This document shows positions 54,213 through 63,817 of a stretch of 64,000 nt of DNA, piece after piece. The first letter of the stretch is position 1. Every line of letters starts with the position of its first letter. Made by a program: the position numbers and the translations under genes. The DNA is from Lachnospiraceae bacterium (GTDB lineage: Bacteria > Bacillota > Clostridia > Lachnospirales > Lachnospiraceae). The stretch is from contig CAAGLJ010000076.1 in NCBI GenBank assembly GCA_900770785.1, positions 20,518 to 84,517 of the forward strand, written 5' to 3'. The notes below the pieces were generated by a model that made no database searches, was not told the DNA's origin, and saw only the letters and a program-made list of their open reading frames with translations.

Positions 54213-54365
54213 ACATTGAAGATATTGAAGTGGGTGGACTTGTTTAACGGTAAAAAATACCTGCAGGCAGGAACAGGGAAGATTTTGTCACATATCATAG
54301 AGGTAAGAAGAAAAAGGAGAGAAAAGACATAGTAAATTTTTATTATATGTCAGCAATCAACCAAT

Positions 54366-54566
54366 ATGGAAATGAATATGACAAGAAGCCAGAATATACC
54401 TGGCTTTTCCACCAGCTTTCATCCTGATGAGTTCCCTCTGGGAATGGCATATGTACCACTTCAGGAATCCATCAATATGTATGAAAATCTGGAAAAAGCA
54501 TACCGGATAGGTACAGTTTTTCCCAGTCTGGATAAACCATTTACCGGAAGGAGATGTGTGCGATGA
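54366..54566 (+). CDS. cotJA: Spore coat-associated protein CotJA
   Basis: The 66-residue protein shows the CotJA core: FPLGMAYVPLQESINMYENLEKAYRIGTVFPSLDKPFTG. CotJA is needed with CotJC for the inner coat. The start is uncertain because no good ribosome-binding site precedes ATG 54366, 54372 or 54378. A CATATCAT at 54291-54298 could be a sigma-E -10 but lacks a fitting -35. The stop overlaps the cotJB start in ATGA. Confidence 0.9.
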   Translation: MEMNMTRSQNIPGFSTSFHPDEFPLGMAYVPLQESINMYENLEKAYRIGTVFPSLDKPFTGRRCVR

Positions 54567-54823
54567 AATGTGAAAAGGACAGATTACTTGAAGAAATCGG
54601 TATATTGGATTTTGTGGTAGTTGAGCTGGTTCTTTTTCTGGATACCCATCCCTGCCATCAGGAAGCCATGCATTACTTCGATTATTATAATCAGTTGAAA
54701 AAAGAAAAAGAAAGAGAGTACAGTGCCCTGTACGGGCCTCTTACCTTGGATCATGCCAGAGGGGGAACCAAGGAATTTTTATGGACGGTTCAGCCCTGGC
54801 CCTGGGAAGGAGGAGAAGAATAA
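54563..54823 (+). CDS. cotJB: Spore coat protein CotJB
   Basis: The 86-residue protein has the CotJB block ILDFVVVELVLFLDTHPCHQEAMHYFDYYNQLKKEKEREY...YGPL and ends with WPWE. ATG 54563 follows AAGGAG by about ten bases and overlaps the cotJA stop; ATG 54554 would be too near the ribosome-binding site. It is the middle gene of the three-gene cotJ operon. Confidence 0.93.
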   Translation: MKCEKDRLLEEIGILDFVVVELVLFLDTHPCHQEAMHYFDYYNQLKKEKEREYSALYGPLTLDHARGGTKEFLWTVQPWPWEGGEE

Positions 54824-55429
54824 ATGTGGGATTATGAAAAGCGATTACAGTATCCGGTAAACATCAGTAAACCAAATGCAAAGCTGGCACAATATATTAT
54901 TTCTCAATACGGCGGACCGGATGGCGAATTGGGGGCATCTATACGATACCTGTCCCAGCGTTATGCCACTCCATATCGGGAGGTGGCTGGTTTATTGACA
55001 GATATTGGAACGGAAGAATTAGGGCATTTCGAGATGGTGGGAACGATCGTACACCAGTTGACCCGGAATTTGAGTATGGAAGAGATTGAGGATTCAGGTT
55101 TTGGGCCGTACTATATTGACCATACTCTGGGTATCTGGCCGCAGGCTGCAGGTGGAGTACCCTTTAATGCCAATCAGTTTCAATCCAAAGGGGATGTGAT
55201 TACGGATTTAACGGAAGATTTGGCTGCGGAGCAGAAAGCCCGTTCCACCTATGACAACATCCTGCGTGTGGTAAAAGACCCTGAAGTAGCAGATCCTATC
55301 CGCTTTTTAAGACAGAGGGAAATTATCCATTTCCAGCGTTTTGGTGAGGCCTTAAGGCGGGTACAGGAGGATTTGGATCCAAAGAACTTTTACCAGTATA
55401 ATCCCGATTTTGACCGCTGTAAAAAATAG
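54824..55429 (+). CDS. cotJC: Spore coat protein CotJC (manganese-catalase family)
   Basis: The 201-residue protein is a ferritin-like di-metal protein of the Mn-catalase family, with the ligand pattern GTEELGHFEMVG and later EIIHFQRFGEAL plus EDLAAEQKARSTY. In spores CotJC is thought to give peroxide resistance. It begins immediately after the cotJB stop. A GC-rich hairpin follows. Confidence 0.95.
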   Translation: MWDYEKRLQYPVNISKPNAKLAQYIISQYGGPDGELGASIRYLSQRYATPYREVAGLLTDIGTEELGHFEMVGTIVHQLTRNLSMEEIEDSGFGPYYIDHTLGIWPQAAGGVPFNANQFQSKGDVITDLTEDLAAEQKARSTYDNILRVVKDPEVADPIRFLRQREIIHFQRFGEALRRVQEDLDPKNFYQYNPDFDRCKK

Positions 55430-55452
55430 AAATTTATATGAAAAGAGTAAGC

Positions 55453-55476
55453 TCCCCCGGTCATTTGGCCGGGGGA
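55453..55476 (+). terminator. Hairpin after cotJC
   Basis: TCCCCCGG (55453-55460) and CCGGGGGA (55469-55476) form a strong perfect eight-bp stem; a T run is missing, so it is a likely but not classical terminator. Confidence 0.6.
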
Positions 55477-55595
55477 TGGTCGATTAGAACCAGATTGCTG
55501 TTAAAAAAATAACATAATAATCATATACCTCTTGATTTCCTTCCAGGTTTGTGTAAAAATGAAAATATTGTAAAAAAGTATTATGGAGGGAATTT

Positions 55596-57077
55596 ATGCG
55601 AGGAATAGACACACAGGTTAGAGTGACCAGAAGACGCATTTTTAAAGAGGTGGCAAACCTGGCTTACCATTCAGAGAACCTGAAGGATGATATTGAAGCC
55701 TTACCCTATAAAATCGTAAACTATGATGAGCCTACTCATCGGGAAAGTATCTATCGGGAAAGAGCCATAATTCGAGAGAGAATCCGATTGGCTATGGGGC
55801 TTTCCCTGAGACCGGAGAATGTTCCGGTGCATCTGACCCAGGGGCTGGAGGAGAGCAATATCTCTGAAAAATATTATGAACCCCCTTTAATGCAGGTTAT
55901 CCCGTCTGCCTGCAATGCCTGTCCGGTTAATCGGTATGAGGTAACCAATAAATGTATGGGCTGCGTTGCACATCCCTGTTACGAGGTCTGCCCCAAGGAT
56001 GCCATTTCCATGATTAGCGGCAAGTCCTTTATTGACCAGGAAAAATGTATTAAATGCGGTAAATGCAAGGCTGTTTGTCCTTATGACGCCATTACCCATC
56101 AGGTACGTCCCTGTGCTGCTGTATGTGGAGTGAATGCGATAAAAAGTGATAAAGTGGACAGAGCGGTGATTGATGAAAACCTTTGTGTTTCCTGTGGTCA
56201 ATGTATGGTCAGCTGCCCCTTTGGTGCCATCGCTGATAAATCACAGATTTTCCAGCTGATTCGTGCCCTTCAGTCAGGACGTGAGATTATTGCCCAGGTG
56301 GCACCGGCCTTTGTAGGCCAGTTTGGGCCGGATGTTACTCCGAATATGCTCAAAACCGCCTTAAAGGAACTGGGCTTTGCGGAAGTATACGAAACGGCTA
56401 TTGGTGCAGACATGGGCTGTATGGCAGAAGCAGAGCATTATGTACATGAGGTTGCCACAGGAAAACTGCCTTTTCTGCTGACCTCCTGCTGTCCCTCCTG
56501 GTCGGCTATGGCCAAGAAGTTTTTTCCGGAGACTATAGACAATATTTCCAACGCCCTCACGCCCATGGTAGCTACGGCAAGAACGATTAAAGAAAAACAC
56601 CCGGATGCTTCTGTTGTATTCATTGGGCCCTGTGCTTCCAAGAAGCTGGAGGCATCACGAAGAACGGTGCGTTCCGATGTGGACTTTGTAATTACCTTTG
56701 AAGAGCTTGTAGGCATGTTTGAAGCTAAGGAGATTATTCTTAATCAGATTCAGGCAGAAGATGAGATGAAGGATGCCACAGGAGCAGGACGCGGCTATGG
56801 TGTGGCCGGCGGAGTTGCCAGTGCTATTGAAAAGTGTATTCGGGAATATTACCCGGAGACAGAGGTTCGTATTGAACACGCTGAAAGTCTGGCAGAATGT
56901 AAGAAAATTCTGATGATGGCAAAGGCAGGCAAGAAGAATGGCTGTCTGATTGAAGGTATGGCCTGTCCCGGCGGCTGTGTTGCGGGTGCAGGAACCAATA
57001 TTGCTATTACGCAGGCAAATAAGGAAGTAAGCGGCTTTGTAAAAGCAGCCAAACAGCCTATTCCTGATAAACAATAG
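55596..57077 (+). CDS. Monomeric [FeFe] hydrogenase with ferredoxin-like domains
   Basis: The 493-residue protein has an N-terminal helical part (1-100), then Cys-rich ferredoxin clusters (CNACP...CMGC...CYEVCP, CIKCGKCKAVCP, CVSCGQCMVSCP), suggesting several 4Fe-4S centres. The H-cluster domain shows TSCCPSW (296-302), GPCASKK with Cys346, and EGMACPGGC with Cys457 and Cys461. L2 and L3 differ from the classical MPCxxKxxE and GGV forms, placing it among group B-type enzymes. It should evolve or oxidise hydrogen with ferredoxin. AATTGGAGGG-type site: TGGAGGGAAT precedes ATG. Confidence 0.92.
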   Translation: MRGIDTQVRVTRRRIFKEVANLAYHSENLKDDIEALPYKIVNYDEPTHRESIYRERAIIRERIRLAMGLSLRPENVPVHLTQGLEESNISEKYYEPPLMQVIPSACNACPVNRYEVTNKCMGCVAHPCYEVCPKDAISMISGKSFIDQEKCIKCGKCKAVCPYDAITHQVRPCAAVCGVNAIKSDKVDRAVIDENLCVSCGQCMVSCPFGAIADKSQIFQLIRALQSGREIIAQVAPAFVGQFGPDVTPNMLKTALKELGFAEVYETAIGADMGCMAEAEHYVHEVATGKLPFLLTSCCPSWSAMAKKFFPETIDNISNALTPMVATARTIKEKHPDASVVFIGPCASKKLEASRRTVRSDVDFVITFEELVGMFEAKEIILNQIQAEDEMKDATGAGRGYGVAGGVASAIEKCIREYYPETEVRIEHAESLAECKKILMMAKAGKKNGCLIEGMACPGGCVAGAGTNIAITQANKEVSGFVKAAKQPIPDKQ

Positions 57078-57101
57078 AGAAAGAAAGTAGGAAACATATA
57101 T

Positions 57102-58565
57102 ATGAGTAAAATCAGAACAAGGTTTGCCCCCAGCCCCACTGGAAGAATGCACGTGGGAAATTTAAGAACGGCTCTTTATGCCTATTTGATTGCCAAGCAT
57201 GAAGGGGGAGATTTTCTTCTCCGTATAGAAGATACGGATCAGGAAAGATATGTGGAAGGTGCCATTGATATTATTTATCGTACCCTGGAAAAAACAGGGC
57301 TGATTCATGATGAAGGCCCGGATAAGGACAAGGGTGTGGGACCCTATGTGCAAAGTGAACGTCAGGCTAAGGGTATTTATCTGGAATATGCCAAAAAGCT
57401 GATTGAGAAAGGAGAGGCATATTATTGCTTCTGTGATAAAGAACGCCTAGAAACCTTAAGCCAAACCGTAGCAGGAAAGGAAATTAACGTTTACGACAAG
57501 CATTGTCTTAGTCTTTCCAAAGAAGAAGTAGAAGCCAGGCTGGCAGCCAAAATCCCCTATGTCATTCGTCAGAACAATCCGACTGTGGGAACCACTACCT
57601 TCCAGGATGAAATTTATGGGGATATTACGGTAGATAATGCAGAGCTGGACGATATGATTCTGATTAAATCTGACGGCTATCCCACCTATAACTTTGCCAA
57701 TGTGGTGGACGACCATTTGATGGGGATAACCCATGTGGTCAGAGGAAATGAATACCTTTCCTCCTCACCCAAATATAACCGTTTGTACGAGGCCTTTGGA
57801 TGGGAAGTTCCTACCTATGTACACTGCCCTTTAATTACCGACGAGGAACATCATAAGCTTTCCAAGCGTTCCGGTCATTCCTCCTATGAGGATTTGATTG
57901 AACAGGGCTTTATTACTGAGGCAGTAGTCAACTTTGTGGCTCTCTTAGGCTGGAGTCCTTCCGACAATCAGGAAATTTTCAGTCTGGAAGAATTAATAAA
58001 GGTTTTTGATTATCATCATATGTCAAAATCACCGGCAGTTTTTGACTACACCAAGTTAAAATGGATGAATGGTGAGTACATTAAGGCAATGGACTTTGAA
58101 GCCTTTTATGAAAGAGCTCTGCCCTATTTGAGACAGGCGGTTTCCAAAGATCTGGATTTACACAAAATAGCAGAGATGGTAAAGACTCGTATAGAAGTCT
58201 TTCCAGACATCGTAGGGATGGTAGATTTCTTTGAAGCCTTACCGGAATACGATACAGCTATGTATACTCATAAAAAGATGAAGACCAATGAGGCAACCTC
58301 TCTGGAGGTATTGCGAGAAGTTCTGCTCATTCTGGAAGAGCAGCAGGATTACAGCAATGATGCCCTCTATCAGACATTGGTTGAATATGTAGCAAAAAAG
58401 GAATGGAAAAACGGATATGTAATGTGGCCTATCAGGACGGCAGTAAGCGGCAGACAGACAACTCCTGCGGGGGCTACGGAAATTATGGAAATTTTGGGAA
58501 AAGAGGAATCCTTAAACAGAATCCGAAAGGGTATTGCAAAACTTGAGCAGGCAGTCACCCAGTAG
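57102..58565 (+). CDS. gltX: Glutamyl-tRNA synthetase
   Basis: The class I synthetase charges tRNA with glutamate. It has [18 protein letters not shown] with the HIGH-type HVGN at residues 17-20, and KLSK at 252-255. The 487-residue length and the helical anticodon-binding C-terminal half are typical. It starts 24 bp after the hydrogenase and its end overlaps the helicase gene by 32 bp. Confidence 0.97.
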   Translation: MSKIRTRFAPSPTGRMHVGNLRTALYAYLIAKHEGGDFLLRIEDTDQERYVEGAIDIIYRTLEKTGLIHDEGPDKDKGVGPYVQSERQAKGIYLEYAKKLIEKGEAYYCFCDKERLETLSQTVAGKEINVYDKHCLSLSKEEVEARLAAKIPYVIRQNNPTVGTTTFQDEIYGDITVDNAELDDMILIKSDGYPTYNFANVVDDHLMGITHVVRGNEYLSSSPKYNRLYEAFGWEVPTYVHCPLITDEEHHKLSKRSGHSSYEDLIEQGFITEAVVNFVALLGWSPSDNQEIFSLEELIKVFDYHHMSKSPAVFDYTKLKWMNGEYIKAMDFEAFYERALPYLRQAVSKDLDLHKIAEMVKTRIEVFPDIVGMVDFFEALPEYDTAMYTHKKMKTNEATSLEVLREVLLILEEQQDYSNDALYQTLVEYVAKKEWKNGYVMWPIRTAVSGRQTTPAGATEIMEILGKEESLNRIRKGIAKLEQAVTQ

Positions 58566-60390
58566 ATCCCAATGGGAAGCAATAACTCATGGAGAGGGGC
58601 CCATGCTGGTTCTGGCAGGGCCCGGCTCCGGAAAGACCTTTGTGATGATACAAAGGGTACAGTATTTAATTTCCCATTTCCATGTCGAACCATCTGCCAT
58701 TCTGGTCATATCCTTTTCCCGTGCCTCAGCTGCAGAGCTTAAAGAACGCTTTCAAAAACAGAGGGAGGTTCCATCAGAGGGGGTTAATTTTGCTACCTTC
58801 CATGCCTGTTTCTTTCATATACTGAAAACTACCCTTCACTATTCTGTTAAAGATATTATTACCCACGAGGAACAACGAAATATCATGAAAATTCTTCTGT
58901 CTGATCCTTTATATGAGGAAAGAGACTCAAGAGAAAAAGAGGAGGAGTATATCCGGCGATTTTCCTATTATAAAAATAAGGGCTTAAAGGTCATGGAGGA
59001 AAAAGAAAGTTTACACTTTTGTCGGCTTTTCCATGCCTATCAGAAGGAAATGCACAGTCGCCATAAACTGGATTTTGACGATATGGGTCTGCTTTGCCTG
59101 CAATTATTCCGAAATAATCCGGGGGTTCTTGCCGACTGGCAGAGCAAATATACCCACATTTTGATTGATGAATTTCAGGACATTAATCCCGTGCAGTTTC
59201 AGGTTATCCGTCTTCTTACGGAAAAAAGAAAAAACCTTTTTGTAGTAGGAGATGATGATCAGGCAATTTACAGCTTTCGGGGAGCAAGTCCCCAGATTAT
59301 GCTGAATTTCGAGAAGCTCTATCCAGATACAAAAAAAGTCTTACTGGAAACGAATTTTCGCTGTAGTGGAAATATTGTGCAAAAATCGCTGGAAGTGATT
59401 GAGAAGAACAGGTTTCGCTTCCATAAAAGGATTGCTGCTTATCATTCCGATAAGGAGCCGGTTATGTTGAAGAAATTTGAAAATACCAGCGAAGAGTATA
59501 GTTATATCAGAAAACGGATTAATCAGCTTATCCAGCAGGGGGCAGGACCTTCGGATATTACCTGTATCTTTCGAACGAATCAGAACATGCTGGGGCTGGC
59601 AGATTATTTTATTCGCCATCGGATTCCCTTTTCAATGAAGGAGCAGACAGGCAGTATTTTTCAGCATTTTATTGCCCGTGATATTTTAAGCTATCTTCAG
59701 TTTTTTCTGGAAGGAAAAAAACGAAAGGATTTTTTCAGCATTATGAATAAGCCCCTGCGCTATCTGTCCCGGAATGCCTGTTCTTCCCCTGTAATTTCCT
59801 GGGAAGAGCTGGAAAACTATTATCAGGCGAAACCCTATATGCAGGAAATAATCGGGGAGATAAAAAAGCATGAAAAATGGGTATTAAGGCTGGATTTGTA
59901 CGGAGCTATTAACTATATCCGTAAAGTTATAGGCTACGAACAATATATAAAAGATGAGGGATTAAAACAGGGAATGGAATGGGAAGAGGCGGTGGAAATC
60001 CTGAATTTTCTTCAGAACAGCACCAGGGGAACAGCTTCACTTGAACAATGGCGAAGGGATATAGAAGAGTATGAGGAAGCCTTAAAACAGGCGAAGGAGG
60101 AAAGCAGGGAGGGAATCCAACTGATTACCATGCACGCCTGCAAGGGGCTGGAGTACCTTTACGTCTTTTTACCGGATTGTAATGAAGGAAAAATACCTCA
60201 TAAAAAGGCTCATAGTGAAGAAGAGCTGGAAGAGGAACGACGAATGTTCTATGTCGCCATGACCAGGGCAAAGGAAAGACTTGAAATTTTATATATCCAG
60301 GATAAATTGGGAAAGAAGCTGCAGCCCAGCCGTTTCCTTTCTCTGGAGAGAAAACCCTGGGAAATTCCTTCTGCTTTCAAAAGAAAATAG
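58534..60390 (+). CDS. UvrD/PcrA-type superfamily 1 helicase
   Basis: The 618-residue protein has every SF1A motif: Q-motif Gln13, Walker A AGPGSGKT (28-35), [42 protein letters not shown] and [10 protein letters not shown]. It is about 100 residues shorter than PcrA, lacking the long C-terminal tail. It would unwind DNA during repair or replication-fork rescue. The start is TTG 58534 inside the end of gltX, because the Q-motif must be included and no later start leaves it intact. It converges with the DUF1292 gene seven bases away. Confidence 0.92.
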   Translation: MQNLSRQSPSRSQWEAITHGEGPMLVLAGPGSGKTFVMIQRVQYLISHFHVEPSAILVISFSRASAAELKERFQKQREVPSEGVNFATFHACFFHILKTTLHYSVKDIITHEEQRNIMKILLSDPLYEERDSREKEEEYIRRFSYYKNKGLKVMEEKESLHFCRLFHAYQKEMHSRHKLDFDDMGLLCLQLFRNNPGVLADWQSKYTHILIDEFQDINPVQFQVIRLLTEKRKNLFVVGDDDQAIYSFRGASPQIMLNFEKLYPDTKKVLLETNFRCSGNIVQKSLEVIEKNRFRFHKRIAAYHSDKEPVMLKKFENTSEEYSYIRKRINQLIQQGAGPSDITCIFRTNQNMLGLADYFIRHRIPFSMKEQTGSIFQHFIARDILSYLQFFLEGKKRKDFFSIMNKPLRYLSRNACSSPVISWEELENYYQAKPYMQEIIGEIKKHEKWVLRLDLYGAINYIRKVIGYEQYIKDEGLKQGMEWEEAVEILNFLQNSTRGTASLEQWRRDIEEYEEALKQAKEESREGIQLITMHACKGLEYLYVFLPDCNEGKIPHKKAHSEEELEEERRMFYVAMTRAKERLEILYIQDKLGKKLQPSRFLSLERKPWEIPSAFKRK

Positions 60391-60397
60391 AGGAGGA

Positions 60398-60715
60398 TTA
60401 CTCCCCCTCCAAAAGCTCATCAAATTCACAACTGTCCAGATATTCATCGAAGGCCTCTTCAACCTTTTCCCACTCTTCATCGCTGTCAATAAAATCCAGA
60501 ATGGGTTCCTCGTCGGGATCCTCCGGATTTTCGCTGTAGCGATAGAACCAGGTCTCACCATCTTCATTCTCCCCATTCTCATCTAAGGGAAGAAGAGCAA
60601 TATAATCCCGATCTTCGACAGCTAAAATAGTGATTACGGCACAATTGACGATGGTGCCGTCTTCCAGAGTCATTTCCACAGTCATTTCTTCATCTAAATT
60701 GTCCTGTTTTCCCAT
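60398..60715 (-). CDS. DUF1292 family protein
   Basis: The 105-residue, very acidic protein has the DUF1292 pattern: VEMTLEDGTIVNCAVITILAVEDRDYIALLPLD and later YRYSENPEDPDEEPILDFIDSDEEWEKVEEAFDEYL. Members (YrzB in Bacillus) are small cytoplasmic proteins of unknown function. GGAGGATTAAC precedes the start. It has its own promoter divergent from the GH13-like gene. Confidence 0.92.
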   Translation of the reverse strand: MGKQDNLDEEMTVEMTLEDGTIVNCAVITILAVEDRDYIALLPLDENGENEDGETWFYRYSENPEDPDEEPILDFIDSDEEWEKVEEAFDEYLDSCEFDELLEGE

Positions 60716-60750
60716 GTTAATCCTCCTTTACCGGGCTTTTACCTGAGTCC

Positions 60751-60779
60751 ATTGTACTAGCCTTTGGAAGAGATGACAA
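60751..60779 (-). promoter_or_regulatory. SigA-type promoter for the DUF1292 gene
   Basis: On the minus strand TTGTCA (60779-60774), a 17-base spacer and TACAAT (60756-60751), about 36 bp before the start. Confidence 0.8.
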
Positions 60780-60790
60780 GGACAAAATGT

Positions 60791-60819
60791 TTCCCAAGGA
60801 GAGGAAAATATGCTATAGT
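60791..60819 (+). promoter_or_regulatory. Extended -10 promoter for the GH13-like gene
   Basis: TTCCCA (60791-60796), a 17-base spacer and TGC-TATAGT (60811-60819) form an extended -10 promoter divergent from the DUF1292 promoter. Confidence 0.65.
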
Positions 60820-60848
60820 AGAAGAACAAGAGACGAAGGGAGAAGACC

Positions 60849-62705
60849 ATGACAAGATACAGGATTGGCAATGCTCTTCCTATGGGAGCAACCCTGACAG
60901 GCAGCCAGGAGATACAATTTGTGATGAAAAATGCTGGCAGGCCGAATACCGGTTTGGTATTATACGACAGAAAAAGCGGAGACAGAAAAGTTATTCCCTT
61001 TACGAAAGAACATGAGACAGGAAACGTATATTCTCTCATTGTGGAGGGGATTCGTCCCGACAGATATACTTATACTTTTTTGGAAGATGGGCGTGAAATA
61101 CTGGATCCCTATGCCAAGGTAGTTGTGGGCAATGAGGTATGGGGAAAAAAGGATGTACATCTGTCCGCTGGAACGGGTCTGAGGAATTTTTCATGGGAAG
61201 GGGACAGACCCTTGCATTTACCCTTTGAAGATAGTGTATTTTATCAGCTTCATGTAAGAGGCTTTACCCGTCATTCCTCCTCTGGAGTGAAAAAAAAGGG
61301 AACCTTTGAAGGAATTATAGAGAAACTTCCGTATTTGAAGGAACTGGGTATTACCGCTCTGGAGCTGCTTCCGGCCTATGAATTTATGGAGCAGGAAAGC
61401 GTAGCACAGGTACCTGTGAGCATGGAATATGTGAAGGCGAATTATAAGGCAGAGATCTCTCAAAACGCTAAAAAAGACAGGGTAAACTACTGGGGCTTTA
61501 AGGAGGCTGCCTATTTTGCTCCCAAGGCTTCCTACAGCGGAAGTAAAAATCCGGATATTTCCTTTAAAAATATGGTGAAGGAACTGCATAAAGAGGGAAT
61601 AGAGGTGATTATGCAGTTTTATTTTCTGCCTGCGGTGAACCAGATTTATTTGCTGGAAGTGCTGCGTTTCTGGGTACAGGAATACCATGTAGACGGCTTC
61701 CGTCTGCTGGGAGCAGGCATTCCTATTGAGCTTCTGGCCTCTGACCCGGTTTTATACAATACCAAACTTTTGTATGAACGCTTTGAGGGGCAAAAGTTTT
61801 ATGAAGGTGGGCAGGAACCAGTATTTCGGCATGTGGCTACCTGTAATGATGGATTCATGTTTGCCTTGAGACATTTTCTTAAAGGGGATGTAGGTACTCT
61901 GGGAAAGGCCTTTGATGCCATGCTGTTTGAGTCCAAATGGGCGGGTAATATGGTTTATATGACCAATTATAACAGCTTTACACTGAAAGATATGGTATCC
62001 TATGACCGAAAGCATAATGAGGAAAATGGTGAAGAAGGGCGGGATGGTAATAACTACAATGTCAGCTGGAATTGTGGAATTGAAGGACCGAGCAAAAGAA
62101 AGAATATCCTTGCCCTTCGTAAAAAGCAGATGAGGAATGCACTCGTACTCCTGCTGTTTTCCAAGGGAACCCCTGTGATTTTAGCGGGAGATGAGTTTGG
62201 AAATTCTCAGAATGGAAATAATAATCCGTATTGTCAGGATAACCTTATCTCCTGGTTAAACTGGAAGGATTTAGAGAAGGACAGAGAGCAGTTTCAGTTT
62301 ACAAAAGAACTGATTAGCCTGAGAAAAGAATTTACTCTGTTAAAAAAGCAGGTAGATGAAAAGAACAGACGTACAGGGGTAGAGTATCCCTATTTGTCCT
62401 ATCATGGAAAAGAGGCCTGGAAGCTGAATTGGAATGAAAGTAATGAGGAAGCAGGGGGAATCCTGCTTTACAGTGAACAGATTTATCTGTATCTTTGCAT
62501 TAATATGCATTGGCAGGAAAAGACACTGGCCCTGCCCAATCTACCAGGGAAAAACAGATGGGAATTGCTTATGGATACTTCAGGTCTGAGAGAAAGAGGA
62601 GTATTAGAGGATAAAAAAGAGATATTAATGGAACCCAGATCTATTAAGATAATTACAGCAAAGGGAAGAAAAAGTGATTTTGATGAGAGCTTATCAGCAT
62701 TTTAA
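60849..62705 (+). CDS. GH13 isoamylase/GlgX-like protein with degenerate active site
   Basis: The 618-residue protein has an N-terminal beta-sandwich (about 1-110), a GH13-like barrel and a C-terminal beta domain. The isoamylase match is strong: KHNEENGEEGRDGNNYNVSWNCGIEGP and GTPVILAGDEFGNSQNGNNNPYCQDNLISWLNW. However, the nucleophile in the FRFD-type motif is Leu287 (GFRLLGA), the region IV HD is Tyr-Asn (Asn375), and the region I Asp is Gln256; only the acid Glu310 is kept (LLYERF). It is thus predicted to bind, but not cleave, alpha-glucans. AAGGGAGAAG precedes ATG 60849. Confidence 0.85.
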   Translation: MTRYRIGNALPMGATLTGSQEIQFVMKNAGRPNTGLVLYDRKSGDRKVIPFTKEHETGNVYSLIVEGIRPDRYTYTFLEDGREILDPYAKVVVGNEVWGKKDVHLSAGTGLRNFSWEGDRPLHLPFEDSVFYQLHVRGFTRHSSSGVKKKGTFEGIIEKLPYLKELGITALELLPAYEFMEQESVAQVPVSMEYVKANYKAEISQNAKKDRVNYWGFKEAAYFAPKASYSGSKNPDISFKNMVKELHKEGIEVIMQFYFLPAVNQIYLLEVLRFWVQEYHVDGFRLLGAGIPIELLASDPVLYNTKLLYERFEGQKFYEGGQEPVFRHVATCNDGFMFALRHFLKGDVGTLGKAFDAMLFESKWAGNMVYMTNYNSFTLKDMVSYDRKHNEENGEEGRDGNNYNVSWNCGIEGPSKRKNILALRKKQMRNALVLLLFSKGTPVILAGDEFGNSQNGNNNPYCQDNLISWLNWKDLEKDREQFQFTKELISLRKEFTLLKKQVDEKNRRTGVEYPYLSYHGKEAWKLNWNESNEEAGGILLYSEQIYLYLCINMHWQEKTLALPNLPGKNRWELLMDTSGLRERGVLEDKKEILMEPRSIKIITAKGRKSDFDESLSAF

Positions 62706-63297
62706 AACGGTTACCTATCATAAATGGCTGGTGATGAAGGGTTGTTTTTCCATAGGCTTATACCGGCAGGGGATTTGCCATGATTTATCCAAATACAGCC
62801 CTACAGAGTTTCTGGTAGGGGCAAGGTTTTATCAGGGGAACCAGAGTCCCAATAATGCGGAAAGGGAATGGAGAGGCTACTCTGCCTCCTGGCTTCATCA
62901 CAAGGGAAGAAATAAGCATCATTATGAGTATTGGATAGACTACAGTACAGAGAATGTAAAAGGCGGTATGGCCCCTGCACCTATGCCGATTCGCTATATA
63001 CTGGAAATGATTATGGACAGAATAGCTGCCAGTAAGGTTTATGCCAAGGAAAATTATACTCAGCATAATCCTCTGGACTATTATATGTGGGGACGAAAAG
63101 ATGCGCCTCTGCATGAGAAGACCCGTAAAACGCTGGAACTGCTTTTGCAGATTCTGGATAGCCGGGGAGAAGAGGAACTGGTTTGCTTTATCCGAAAAGA
63201 AATTATTCCCATCAGGTCGGACTGGGATAATCCTGAACGCTGGCCAGATCTGGTAGAACGCTGGCGAAAGGAATATGTATTAGAGCCTCTGGGATAG
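62674..63297 (+). CDS. DUF5662 family protein
   Basis: The 207-residue protein has an HD-like His/Asp-rich helical pattern: GICHDLSKYSPTEF, WLHHKGRNKHHYEYW and MPIRYILEMIMDRIAAS, plausible metal ligands. The family is common in Clostridia; function is unknown. GTG 62674 follows AAGGGA by seven bases; ATG 62683 is also possible. Either start overlaps the end of the GH13-like gene, so the two are probably translationally linked. Confidence 0.85.
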   Translation: MILMRAYQHFKTVTYHKWLVMKGCFSIGLYRQGICHDLSKYSPTEFLVGARFYQGNQSPNNAEREWRGYSASWLHHKGRNKHHYEYWIDYSTENVKGGMAPAPMPIRYILEMIMDRIAASKVYAKENYTQHNPLDYYMWGRKDAPLHEKTRKTLELLLQILDSRGEEELVCFIRKEIIPIRSDWDNPERWPDLVERWRKEYVLEPLG

Positions 63298-63352
63298 GCA
63301 CATTGAGGACTGTAAAAGAATATATTGAAGTAAAGAAAAAGGAGAGACTGGA

Positions 63353-63688
63353 ATGAACTCTTTATTTTTACTCATTATTCTTTTTAGCTGCTGCAATAAC
63401 AGCTTCTTTGGATGTGGATGTTGTGAACAGGATAATTGCCGGGACAACAGACGCGGCAATAATTCCTGTAATAACACCTGTAACAAAGAAAAATCCTGTA
63501 GAGAGGATTCCTGCAGAGAGAATGGCAACAGAGACAGATCAGGCAGAGATAATTCGGAACGAAATAATTCCTGCGGCTGCGACAGACCTATTATGGGACC
63601 CTCTTGTCCGCCCCCTCCCATGCCAAGAACAACCTTCCCTTATATGGAAAGTGATTCACGAACCTGTGGATGTGAAGAACAGAAGTGA
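63353..63688 (+). CDS. Small Cys/Asn/Arg-rich protein with hydrophobic N-terminus
   Basis: The 111-residue protein begins with a short hydrophobic segment (LFLLIILFSCCNNSFFGCGCC) and continues with a low-complexity stretch of Cys, Asn, Arg and Ser (about 25-75), then a Pro-rich tail and two more Cys. Fourteen or more Cys are present. AAGGAGAGAC precedes ATG 63353 and a strong terminator follows, which supports expression. It resembles in composition Cys-rich coat or metal-binding proteins, but I do not recognise a family and give no function. Confidence 0.7.
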   Translation: MNSLFLLIILFSCCNNSFFGCGCCEQDNCRDNRRGNNSCNNTCNKEKSCREDSCRENGNRDRSGRDNSERNNSCGCDRPIMGPSCPPPPMPRTTFPYMESDSRTCGCEEQK

Positions 63689-63698
63689 CAAAAGCAAG

Positions 63699-63725
63699 AG
63701 CCTGTTTTTACAGGCTTTTTCTTTT
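63699..63725 (+). terminator. Terminator after the Cys-rich gene
   Basis: AGCCTGT (63699-63705), four-base TTTT loop, ACAGGCT (63710-63716), then TTTTTCTTTT. Confidence 0.9.
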
Positions 63726-63747
63726 GCCCTATTTTCTAAAAAAACTA

Positions 63748-63776
63748 TTGATTTCAAAAATGATATATGATATAGT
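63748..63776 (+). promoter_or_regulatory. SigA-type promoter at the right end
   Basis: TTGATT (63748-63753), a 17-base spacer and TATAGT (63771-63776). It drives a leader running to the window edge; the downstream gene is not visible. This 312-bp stretch after the Cys-rich gene also contains an ATTGTCA/TGACAAT inverted repeat, a short ORF and a repeat copy. Confidence 0.75.
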
Positions 63777-63817
63777 ACTAATACCATATAATTCTGATTG
63801 TCAGTTGACAATTCTTC

